Source: Magnetovibrio sp.
GTDB lineage: Bacteria; Pseudomonadota; Alphaproteobacteria; Rhodospirillales; Magnetovibrionaceae
NCBI GenBank assembly: GCA_016763255.1
Contig: JAESUA010000028.1
Location: forward strand, 1 to 5,081
Direction of reading: 5' to 3'
DNA: 5,081 nucleotides
In this document: positions 1 to 4,276 of the stretch, one piece after another
Numbering within the stretch: position 1 is the stretch's first letter
Layout: each line of letters begins with the position of its first letter
Position numbers and translations under genes: made by a program
The notes under the pieces: model-generated
What the model saw: only the letters and a program-made list of their open reading frames with translations
What the model was told of the DNA's origin: nothing
The model's database searches: none

Positions 1-352
1 AGTTCATCTGCCAATCGTAGCTATAGGTGCCAAAGAAGCTTTCGAACGCGGCTTTCAACCCGGCTTGGTCGGGCGCCGGGTGACTGGCTTCAACCACCTC
101 GATCTGCTGCGTCGGCACGCTGTGACCATAACGTGTCACCACCATGCCTTCGAGATCACCGTTTCCAGCTTCTGCCCACGCCTTCTCCAAGGCCTGCGCC
201 ATGGCTGCAGCGGCTTTACCCGCGCCCACCACCACGGTGCGACCTTTGGGTTTGGGCGGCAGATGAGCGGCGATGCATTTGCTGGGAAGCGCCGCAGCCG
301 TGGCGGCCTCAAACATGGCGCGCAAAAGATCTTGGGAGCTGGTTTTGTTCAT
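1..352 (-). CDS. gckA: Glycerate 2-kinase (GckA/TtuD, DUF4147/MOFRL family), N-terminal part, cut by window edge
   Basis: Expected to phosphorylate D-glycerate with ATP to 2-phosphoglycerate, the last step of the glyoxylate-to-glycerate route, in the cytoplasm. Translating from ATG at 352-350 gives 117 residues open to the left edge; the family is usually about 420 residues. Family hallmarks visible: RTVVVGAGKAAAAMAQALE at about residues 39-57 (N-terminal Rossmann-like nucleotide-site segment), GMVVTRYGH at about 69-77, and VVEASHPAPDQAG near 86-98. It lies 126 bases downstream of glxR on the same strand, so co-transcription is likely, although two inverted repeats lie between them. No strong Shine-Dalgarno precedes the ATG (only a weak GATGGG). 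Odd point: after residue about 102 the sequence (FESFFGTYSYDWQMN) no longer looks like the family, where the helix leading to the LISGGGSALL motif would be expected. Older annotations call this family hydroxypyruvate reductase. Confidence is high for the family and lower for an intact gene. Confidence 0.85.
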   Translation of the reverse strand, partial: MNKTSSQDLLRAMFEAATAAALPSKCIAAHLPPKPKGRTVVVGAGKAAAAMAQALEKAWAEAGNGDLEGMVVTRYGHSVPTQQIEVVEASHPAPDQAGLKAAFESFFGTYSYDWQMN

Positions 353-380
353 ATTTTGACATACCCATCAAAATGATTAC

Positions 381-425
381 GACCTCCCCCCTCCCCTTCT
401 TTTTAAGGGAGTGGAGGAGGAGGTC
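381..425. repeat. Long imperfect inverted repeat between glxR and gckA
   Basis: A pyrimidine tract (CCTCCCCCCTCCCCTTCTTTTT) faces a purine tract. Pairing: inner stem 394-398 with 405-409, loop 399-404 (CTTTTT), bulge 410-412, outer stem 381-393 with 413-425 carrying two C-A mismatches and one G-T wobble. On the minus strand it sits between the glxR stop and the gckA start. No U-run follows on either strand, so it is not a textbook intrinsic terminator. It could be an mRNA stability or attenuation stem separating expression of the two genes, or a member of a dispersed repeat family. Confidence 0.6.
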
Positions 426-445
426 AAGGCAGGAGGCCGTGGATA

Positions 446-475
446 CCCTATTTGATCAAGGACTAGATCATAGGG
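446..475. repeat. Short hairpin immediately after the glxR stop codon
   Basis: CCCTAT (446-451) plus GATC (454-457) pair with GATC (466-469) plus ATAGGG (470-475), with a two-base TT bulge and an 8-base loop. It begins three bases past the glxR stop on the minus strand. On that strand no T-run follows. On the plus strand it is followed by G then TTTT, which resembles a weak terminator, but no plus-strand gene ends here. Most likely a 3'-end mRNA structure of glxR. Confidence 0.5.
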
Positions 476-478
476 GTT

Positions 479-1378
479 TTACGCGACCTCATGATCCGCT
501 AGACGTTCCAATGCTTTAACCATGGCGGAATGATCCCAACCAGCACCACCGGCAGCCTTACAGGCGGAAAATAGTTCCTGCGCGGTGGCGGTATTGGGCA
601 ACGACACCCCCAGCTCGCGGGCCGATTGCAGCGCCAAATTCAGATCTTTTTGGTGCAACTCGATGCGGAACCCCGGATCGAAGGTGCGCTTAATCATGCG
701 CTCACCATGGACTTCCAAAACTTTAGAGGCGGCAAAGCCACCCATCAGCGCTTCACGCACCTTAGCCGGATCGGCACCGGCCTTGGAGGCAAACAACAAC
801 GCTTCGCCGACCGCTTCGATGTTCAGCGCCACGATGATTTGGTTGGCGACCTTGCAGGTTTGACCGACACCGTTGTCGGTGCCCACCAAGGTGATGTTTT
901 TGCCCATCAAATCAAACAGCGGCATGGCCGTATCGAACGCGTCTTGCGGGCCACCGACCATGATGGTTAGGGCACCATTTTTGGCACCCAATTCACCACC
1001 GGACACCGGCGCATCAAGGTACAAGCCGCCCAATGCGTTGATTTTGGCTGCAAAATCCTTGGTCGCGGTGGGCGAAATCGAGCTCATGTCGATGACAAGT
1101 TTGCCCTCATCCGTGCCTGATACCATGCCCGCAGCCACGCCGTTTTCGCCGAACAAGACGCCTTCAACGTCCGGGGTATCGGGCACCATAACAATGATGA
1201 TGTCGGAGCGTTCAGTGACCTCTTGGGCAGAGGCGCATTCTACCGCACCGCCGTCCATTAAATCCGCCGCTGTGGGTTTGGCGCGTTTGACCACGAACAG
1301 GTCATGACCACCTTTTTGCAGGTGTCCCGCCATGGGATGCCCCATGATGCCAAGGCCGATAAAACCAATTTTTGCCAC
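479..1378 (-). CDS. glxR: Tartronate semialdehyde reductase (2-hydroxy-3-oxopropionate reductase)
   Basis: Reduces tartronate semialdehyde to D-glycerate with NAD(P)H in the cytoplasm, after glyoxylate carboligase and before glycerate kinase. The protein has 299 residues, normal for the family. Residues 5-13 GFIGLGIMG form the dinucleotide-binding glycine motif. DAPVSGGELGAKNGALTIMVGG (from residue 122) carries the substrate-binding Ser-Gly-Gly. CKVANQ places the catalytic lysine at 176 with Asn179. FDPGFRIELHQKDLNLAL (233-250) is the C-terminal substrate-side motif characteristic of GlxR/GarR enzymes. The start is GTG at 1378-1376, chosen because AGGAGA (1390-1385) lies 6 bases upstream and MAKIGFIGLG is the expected N-terminus. 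It precedes gckA on the same strand and is divergent from the GlcG-family gene. Either garR or glxR would be a fair symbol; the kinase neighbour and IclR regulator favour glxR. 3-Hydroxyisobutyrate dehydrogenase is the main alternative, but the LHQKDL motif argues against it. Confidence 0.93.
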   Translation of the reverse strand: MAKIGFIGLGIMGHPMAGHLQKGGHDLFVVKRAKPTAADLMDGGAVECASAQEVTERSDIIIVMVPDTPDVEGVLFGENGVAAGMVSGTDEGKLVIDMSSISPTATKDFAAKINALGGLYLDAPVSGGELGAKNGALTIMVGGPQDAFDTAMPLFDLMGKNITLVGTDNGVGQTCKVANQIIVALNIEAVGEALLFASKAGADPAKVREALMGGFAASKVLEVHGERMIKRTFDPGFRIELHQKDLNLALQSARELGVSLPNTATAQELFSACKAAGGAGWDHSAMVKALERLADHEVA

Positions 1379-1467
1379 TTAACTTCTCCTCATACTTCGT
1401 TCGTGCCTAGGGCTCCATGTGGTCAACGCCGCACCAAAGTTTAACGTTGCGAGAACCATTTTGCACA

Positions 1468-1495
1468 ATAATAACAGGGGCATGCCAGCTCTAAA
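1468..1495 (-). promoter_or_regulatory. Candidate sigma70-type promoter for glxR
   Basis: On the minus strand, TTTAGA (1495-1490, four of six to TTGACA) is followed after 16 bases by TATTAT (1473-1468, five of six to TATAAT). A start near 1461 would give a leader of about 80 bases before the GTG at 1378. This is found by eye only and the -35 is weak. Confidence 0.3.
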
Positions 1496-1524
1496 AAATA
1501 CCCGCCCACGGTCCCGCAAACAAT

Positions 1525-1543
1525 GAAAATGATAATGTTTTCC
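1525..1543 (+). promoter_or_regulatory. ATGATAAT element, Fur-box-like (copy 1)
   Basis: The 19 bases match the classical Fur consensus GATAATGATAATCATTATC at 14 positions by hand count, with the core ATGATAAT at 1529-1536. It abuts the palindrome at 1540-1554. The same 8-mer recurs in the other divergent control region. Fur binding is only a suggestion; AT-rich promoter DNA gives such matches by chance. Confidence 0.35.
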
Positions 1544-1554
1544 ATAATTTGGAA
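1540..1554. promoter_or_regulatory. Candidate operator palindrome TTCC-N7-GGAA (site 1)
   Basis: TTCC-ATAATTT-GGAA is a near-perfect dyad, and GGAA is followed by TTAC. A second copy with identical arms and the same TTAC flank starts exactly 55 bases downstream. IclR-family regulators bind short dyads with GGAA/TTCC arms, and an IclR gene lies nearby, so it is the leading candidate binder. The assignment is inference. Confidence 0.5.
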
Positions 1555-1594
1555 TTACATACTTTTATACATAAATATCAATACGTTGCATTAC

Positions 1595-1609
1595 TTCCGT
1601 AGCGTGGAA
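1595..1609. promoter_or_regulatory. Candidate operator palindrome TTCC-N7-GGAA (site 2)
   Basis: TTCC-GTAGCGT-GGAA followed by TTAC. It has the same arms, spacer length and right flank as site 1 but a different spacer, which suggests that the arms are the conserved part. It lies 134 bases before the GTG of the GlcG-family gene and just upstream of an AT-rich TATTTAAT (1617-1624) that could be its -10 region, so a bound regulator there could control that promoter. Confidence 0.5.
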
Positions 1610-1716
1610 TTACGACTATTTAATCACCTTATTGTTTGAGCCAGAGACGGCTTCGGCGTATAGTTGCAAATGAAATATTTAACCCGGCCAGACTTGGCCG
1701 AACGTCACAGCGAAAC

Positions 1717-1722
1717 GGGAGA
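1717..1722 (+). promoter_or_regulatory. Shine-Dalgarno GGGAGA deciding the GlcG-family start
   Basis: GGGAGA lies 6 bases before GTG 1729-1731. It supports this GTG over the much longer reading from TTG at 1636, whose extra residues are unlike the family. Confidence 0.7.
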
Positions 1723-1728
1723 AGCACA

Positions 1729-2154
1729 GTGCTCACCATCAATCGTTTATCTTATGAAGATGCCCTCGTCCTGATCGAAGGCGCGCAAGCCAAAGCCCGT
1801 GAAATCAAAGTGCCGATGTGCATTGCGGTGGTCGATGAATCAGGCTTTTTGATCGCCTTCCAGCGCATGGATGGCGGCAAACCCTTGTCCACCACGCTGG
1901 CGCAGGACAAAGCCCACACCGCCGCAATTTCGTTCAAAAGCACCCAGGCCTACAACGAAATGAATGTTCCGGGTAATCTTGTATTTGGCATCCACACCGC
2001 GGCTGCTGGACGTTTTTCGACCGTTGGCGGCGGCATTCCTGTGCATGTTGACGGAAATTTGGTTGGCGCAATCGGCATGTCCGGCGGCGCACCAAGCCAA
2101 GACATCGAATGCTGCGAAGCCGGCATTGCCAAACTGATCGACAGCCTCGGCTAA
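1729..2154 (+). CDS. glcG: GlcG/HbpS-family (DUF336) putative heme-binding protein
   Basis: The protein has 141 residues from the GTG start, a normal length for this single-domain family. Recognisable motifs: IAVVDESGFLIAFQRMDGG (residues 32-50), a central QDKAHTAAISF segment (59-69), and the C-terminal signature VGGGIPVHVDGNLVGAIGMSGG (99-120) followed by a conserved acidic/cysteine stretch DIECCEAGIAKL (125-136). No signal peptide or membrane segment is visible, so it is probably cytoplasmic. Streptomyces HbpS binds heme. E. coli GlcG is encoded in the glycolate oxidase operon with no firmly established function. Members commonly accompany glycolate and glyoxylate genes, which fits the adjacent glxR. 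It is divergent from glxR and shares its control region, and it converges on the iclR gene with only two bases between stops. The family call is secure; heme binding by this member is inference. Confidence 0.85.
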   Translation: MLTINRLSYEDALVLIEGAQAKAREIKVPMCIAVVDESGFLIAFQRMDGGKPLSTTLAQDKAHTAAISFKSTQAYNEMNVPGNLVFGIHTAAAGRFSTVGGGIPVHVDGNLVGAIGMSGGAPSQDIECCEAGIAKLIDSLG

Positions 2155-2156
2155 GC

Positions 2157-3008
2157 TTAGCGACGGAACAAATTATTGACGTTCTGTGGCACCACGCCAC
2201 CCATGGCCGCCGTGATTTCCGCCGCCGTTTCTTTCACCATGGACCCCAGCACGGGAAAGCGTTCATCGCCAACCCGCGCCCTGGGACCGGATAAAGAGAC
2301 GGCGGCGATCGGTTCGCCAAACTCATCAAAAATCGCCGACGCGACGCAGCGCAGACCGACGCTATGCTCTTCATCATCGCGGGCATAGCCATTTTCACGT
2401 GCCTCTTCGACCTCGGCACAGAGCGCGCGTTGCTCGATCACCGTATTGTCGGTGGCGCGTTCAAATTCGCGCATCTTGATAAATTTTTTGGCTTTTTCAT
2501 CCGGCATTGCCGCCAGCAAGGCCTTGCCCACGGCAGAACTGTGGATCGGCACCCTTGAGCCAGGCTTGGCCTGCACGCGCATCATCTGACGGCATTCAAC
2601 CTGGGCCAAATATATGCATTCACCTTGATCGATCACCGCCAAATTGGTGGTCTCGCCGCTTTTTTCCATCAGTGCCGACATGAACGGACGCGAGGTTGCG
2701 ATAACATCACGTGAAGAGACAAAAGCATTGCCGATGATGAACGCCTGCACCCCCATCTTCCACAAAGATTGTTCATTGTCATAACGGACGTAGCGTTCAT
2801 GCTGCAGCGTGGTCAGCAAACGATGCGTGGTCGACATGGGCAAACCGGTGCTTTGGGCGATGTCGGTCATGGTCATGCCCTGATCGTCTACTGCAATCAC
2901 GTTCAAAATTGACAAGGCCCGGCACAAAGACTGGACTTGGCCTGTACTGCCGCCGCCCTTTATGTTTGCCGTCTTAATCCGCGCTTTGCGTCTTACTTCT
3001 TTTGCCAT
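2157..3008 (-). CDS. IclR-family transcriptional regulator, AllR-like
   Basis: The 283-residue protein has the standard IclR plan. A winged helix-turn-helix covers about residues 24-88, with MTMTDIAQSTGLPMSTTHRLL (45-65) as the two helices. An effector domain covers about 105-270, with TNLAVIDQGECIYLAQVE (121-138), HSSAVGKALLAAMP (156-169), GLRCVASAIFDEFGEPIAAVSLSGP (218-242) and a basic tail. The ECRQMMRVQAKPGSRVPIHSSAVGKALL region resembles AllR, the glyoxylate-responsive repressor of the E. coli gcl/allantoin genes. ATG 3008-3006 is preferred over GTG 3017-3015 because AGGTGA (3019-3014) lies 5 bases before the ATG and overlaps the GTG. The gene is divergent from the second GlxR-like gene and convergent with the GlcG-family gene. 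It is a likely controller of the surrounding promoters and of itself. The effector (glyoxylate or another small acid) is inference, and no specific symbol is justified. Confidence 0.9.
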   Translation of the reverse strand: MAKEVRRKARIKTANIKGGGSTGQVQSLCRALSILNVIAVDDQGMTMTDIAQSTGLPMSTTHRLLTTLQHERYVRYDNEQSLWKMGVQAFIIGNAFVSSRDVIATSRPFMSALMEKSGETTNLAVIDQGECIYLAQVECRQMMRVQAKPGSRVPIHSSAVGKALLAAMPDEKAKKFIKMREFERATDNTVIEQRALCAEVEEARENGYARDDEEHSVGLRCVASAIFDEFGEPIAAVSLSGPRARVGDERFPVLGSMVKETAAEITAAMGGVVPQNVNNLFRR

Positions 3009-3013
3009 TGCCC

Positions 3014-3019
3014 TCACCT
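3014..3019 (-). promoter_or_regulatory. Shine-Dalgarno AGGTGA deciding the iclR start
   Basis: AGGTGA reads toward ATG 3008 with 5 bases between. The competing upstream GTG (3017-3015) lies inside this site and would leave it without a ribosome-binding site at usable distance. Confidence 0.65.
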
Positions 3020-3030
3020 AAATTCATTCG

Positions 3031-3051
3031 TCAAATGATAATCACTTATTA
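3031..3051 (+). promoter_or_regulatory. ATGATAAT element (copy 2), partial dyad
   Basis: The core ATGATAAT at 3035-3042 continues as TGATAA-tcac-TTATTA, an imperfect dyad. By hand it matches the classical Fur consensus at 12 of 19 positions (3031-3049). It lies 27 to 34 bases upstream of the iclR ATG, in the expected iclR promoter or leader. Confidence 0.35.
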
Positions 3052-3071
3052 CATAAACAAATAACAGCCAA

Positions 3072-3086
3072 TTCCACATTGCAAAA
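3072..3086. promoter_or_regulatory. Degenerate third operator-like site (TTCC-N7-AAAA)
   Basis: One arm, TTCC, and the 7-base spacing match the two palindromes at 1540 and 1595; the other arm is AAAA instead of GGAA. Read on the minus strand it gives TTTTGCAATGTGGAATT, sharing TGGAATT with the other sites. It would lie roughly 40-55 bases upstream of a transcription start set by TATGAT. The evidence is weak. Confidence 0.25.
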
Positions 3087-3114
3087 CTGGCACTCACCGC
3101 CCACAAAAATCCGT

Positions 3115-3120
3115 TATGAT
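3115..3120 (+). promoter_or_regulatory. Candidate -10 box (TATGAT) for the second GlxR-like gene
   Basis: TATGAT matches TATAAT at five of six positions, 37 bases before ATG 3158, implying a leader of about 31 bases. The -35 region (around 3091-3097) is poor. Confidence 0.35.
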
Positions 3121-3147
3121 TTTGATGCGCCCCTTTCAATTTGAACG

Positions 3148-3159
3148 GATAATTATCAT
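3148..3159. promoter_or_regulatory. Perfect palindrome GATAATTATC with ATGATAAT on the minus strand (copy 3)
   Basis: GATAATTATC is its own reverse complement (3148-3157). Together with the start codon it gives ATGATAAT on the minus strand (3159-3152). Its position over the start codon means a bound protein would block either transcript elongation or translation initiation. Confidence 0.35.
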
Positions 3160-4054
3160 GACTTCGGATCTTCAGCGTCCCCTTCTTGGTCACACCATCG
3201 GTTTTATTGGTCTCGGATTGATGGGCAAACCCATGGCCCAAAACCTGTTTAAGGCTGGGGCCGATTTGATTGTTCACAACCGTTCCCAAGGTGTCATCCA
3301 GGAACTCAGCGGTGAAGGCATGAGCCCCGCCACGGACCCCTGCGATGTGGCGCAACACGCAAACACTGTGATCTTAATGTTGCCCGATACCCGCGCCGTA
3401 GAAAAGACCATCACCGGCGAACGCGGCCTGCTCCAAGGTCTAACCCCCGACACCTTGGTGATCGACATGGGCACCACCGAAGCCACCGTGACACGCCAAC
3501 TTGCCCAACACATTGAAACTGCGGGCGGTGCCTATGTCGATGCACCGGTTTCCGGTGGCACCATTGGTGCCAAAGATGCCAGCTTATCGATCATGGCGGG
3601 CGGTGATGATGAAGCCATCGCACGCGCCCGCGTTGTTCTTTCATATCTTGGCACCAGCATCGTACATGTCGGGCCCGTCGGCACGGGTCAAATTGCCAAG
3701 GCTGCCAATCAAGTGATCGTCGGCCTGACCATCAGCGCCGTGGCCGAGGCCTTAAAACTAGCCCAACGTGCGGGGGCCGATCCGGCCCGGGTGCGCGAGG
3801 CCTTAAAAGGCGGTTTTGCCGATTCACGAATTTTGGAAGTCCACGGCCAACGGATGATCAGTTCGGACTTCAAACCCGGCGGCAAATGCACCACCCAACG
3901 CAAGGACTTGTTTCAAGCCCTCAAACTGGCCCAAGAACACGACCTTAAATTACCCACCACGGCCCAGGTCATGGCGCAGTACGACCGCGTGATTGACGCG
4001 GGGTACGGTGACCTAGACCACGCTGCGCTGATCAAGGTCTTGGATCTACCTTAG
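3158..4054 (+). CDS. GlxR-like beta-hydroxyacid dehydrogenase, diverged paralogue
   Basis: A 298-residue NAD(P)-dependent oxidoreductase of the 3-hydroxyisobutyrate dehydrogenase/tartronate semialdehyde reductase family. Residues 15-23 GFIGLGLMG bind the dinucleotide. VDAPVSGGTIGAKDASLSIMAGG (127-149) carries the substrate Ser-Gly-Gly. GQIAKAANQ puts the catalytic lysine at 181. It is a clear paralogue of the enzyme at 479-1378: a 29-residue block (GADPARVREAL...GQRMI, 206-234) is identical at 23 positions. It differs on the substrate side, with FKPGGKCTTQRKDLFQAL (238-255) replacing FDPGFRIELHQKDLNLAL. ATG 3158 is chosen over the in-frame ATG 3116, which overlaps the likely -10 and would add 14 residues unlike the family; the Shine-Dalgarno is weak. 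About 13 residues precede the Rossmann strand. Divergent from iclR. It may serve as a second tartronate semialdehyde reductase or act on a related hydroxyacid; the substrate is uncertain. Confidence 0.88.
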   Translation: MTSDLQRPLLGHTIGFIGLGLMGKPMAQNLFKAGADLIVHNRSQGVIQELSGEGMSPATDPCDVAQHANTVILMLPDTRAVEKTITGERGLLQGLTPDTLVIDMGTTEATVTRQLAQHIETAGGAYVDAPVSGGTIGAKDASLSIMAGGDDEAIARARVVLSYLGTSIVHVGPVGTGQIAKAANQVIVGLTISAVAEALKLAQRAGADPARVREALKGGFADSRILEVHGQRMISSDFKPGGKCTTQRKDLFQALKLAQEHDLKLPTTAQVMAQYDRVIDAGYGDLDHAALIKVLDLP

Positions 4055-4075
4055 TCAGCTGGCCCATCAGCTGGC
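4055..4075. repeat. 9-base direct repeat TCAGCTGGC at a convergent gene end
   Basis: TCAGCTGGC occurs at 4055-4063 and 4067-4075, separated by three bases. AGCTG (4057-4061) and CAGCT (4068-4072) could also pair as a 5-base stem with a 6-base loop. The second copy contains the stop codon of the small membrane protein gene. It is too weak and lacks the T-run needed for a terminator call. Confidence 0.4.
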
Positions 4076-4255
4076 TTCGTCAGGCTTATTCGGATTGCGG
4101 TTATCACGAATGTTTTCATACACATCGTAGGCCGCCATTGAACCGACAATGAGCACGATGATGACGAACGGCGTTTCGCCAATGGTTTGGGCCAGACCGC
4201 CGATGAAGGCGAGGAATATTGCGATGCCGATAACGCCTGTAATGATATTGTCCAT
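4067..4255 (-). CDS. Small two-helix membrane protein of unknown function
   Basis: A 62-residue protein not recognised as a named family. Two hydrophobic segments are visible: about residues 4-24 (IITGVIGIAIFLAFIGGLAQT) and 29-45 (PFVIIVLIVGSMAAYDV), joined by a short loop with one Glu. A polar, charged C-terminal tail (YENIRDNRNPNKPDEAS) follows, pointing to an integral inner-membrane hairpin with a soluble tail. The ATG at 4255-4253 has a credible Shine-Dalgarno GGGAAG (4268-4263) 7 bases upstream. The reading frame starts 21 bases after the amidase stop on the same strand, so it is probably the last gene of the amidase transcript. It converges with the second GlxR-like gene, leaving 12 bases between stops. 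Reality of the gene is well supported by hydropathy, ribosome-binding site and spacing. Function, and any tie to amidase activity or transport, is unknown. Confidence 0.7.
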   Translation of the reverse strand: MDNIITGVIGIAIFLAFIGGLAQTIGETPFVIIVLIVGSMAAYDVYENIRDNRNPNKPDEAS

Positions 4256-4276
4256 ACGTATACTTCCCTTTATGCC

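Larger units (their letters stand above)
1379..1728. promoter_or_regulatory. Divergent control region between glxR and the GlcG-family gene
   Basis: About 350 bases without a credible gene. The glxR-proximal part (1379-1500) carries the glxR Shine-Dalgarno and leader. The middle (1525-1625) is strikingly AT-rich and holds an ATGATAAT element and two TTCC-N7-GGAA palindromes. The right part (1626-1728) is the leader of the GlcG-family gene, with a small inverted repeat CGGCC-agactt-GGCCG at 1685-1700. An upstream in-frame extension of the GlcG-family gene to a TTG at 1636 exists, but its translation is unlike the family and is taken as leader. Confidence 0.7.
3009..3157. promoter_or_regulatory. 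Divergent control region between iclR and the second GlxR-like gene
   Basis: 149 AT-rich bases hold the second ATGATAAT element (3035-3042) within a partial dyad TGATAA-tcac-TTATTA (3036-3051), a degenerate half-palindrome TTCC-N7-AAAA (3072-3086), a good -10 candidate TATGAT (3115-3120), and the perfect palindrome GATAATTATC (3148-3157) just before the ATG. No TTGACA-like -35 sits at proper spacing from TATGAT, which would fit a promoter that needs an activator. Confidence 0.6.

Noticed and set aside
381..425. Intrinsic terminator or G-quadruplex
   Set aside because: No T-run follows the stem on either strand. The G-rich strand has only two runs of three or more G, too few for a classical three-tier quadruplex.
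65..519. Two overlapping plus-strand frames (65-376 and 133-519)
   Set aside because: They are antisense to the glycerate kinase and run across the hairpin region. Their products are rich in His, Arg and Pro and show no family motif.
585..1307. Plus-strand frames opposite glxR
   Set aside because: They are shadows of a well-supported minus-strand enzyme, with no plausible ribosome-binding sites or domains.
1415..1492. Possible 25-codon leader peptide starting at an ATG in the glxR/glcG gap
   Set aside because: It has no Shine-Dalgarno and no regulatory codon run, and it lies antisense to the glxR leader.
1636..1728. N-terminal extension of the GlcG-family protein from TTG 1636
   Set aside because: The extra 31 residues are basic and unlike the family, and the GTG at 1729 has a good Shine-Dalgarno at the right spacing.
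3088..3102. TGGCAC resembling a sigma54 -24 element before the second GlxR-like gene
   Set aside because: The -12 GC is not at the required spacing from the GG, so the match fails.
3014..3358. Minus-strand 114-codon frame over the iclR/GlxR2 control region
   Set aside because: It overlaps the start of the strongly supported dehydrogenase and covers promoter DNA, and it has no recognisable domain.
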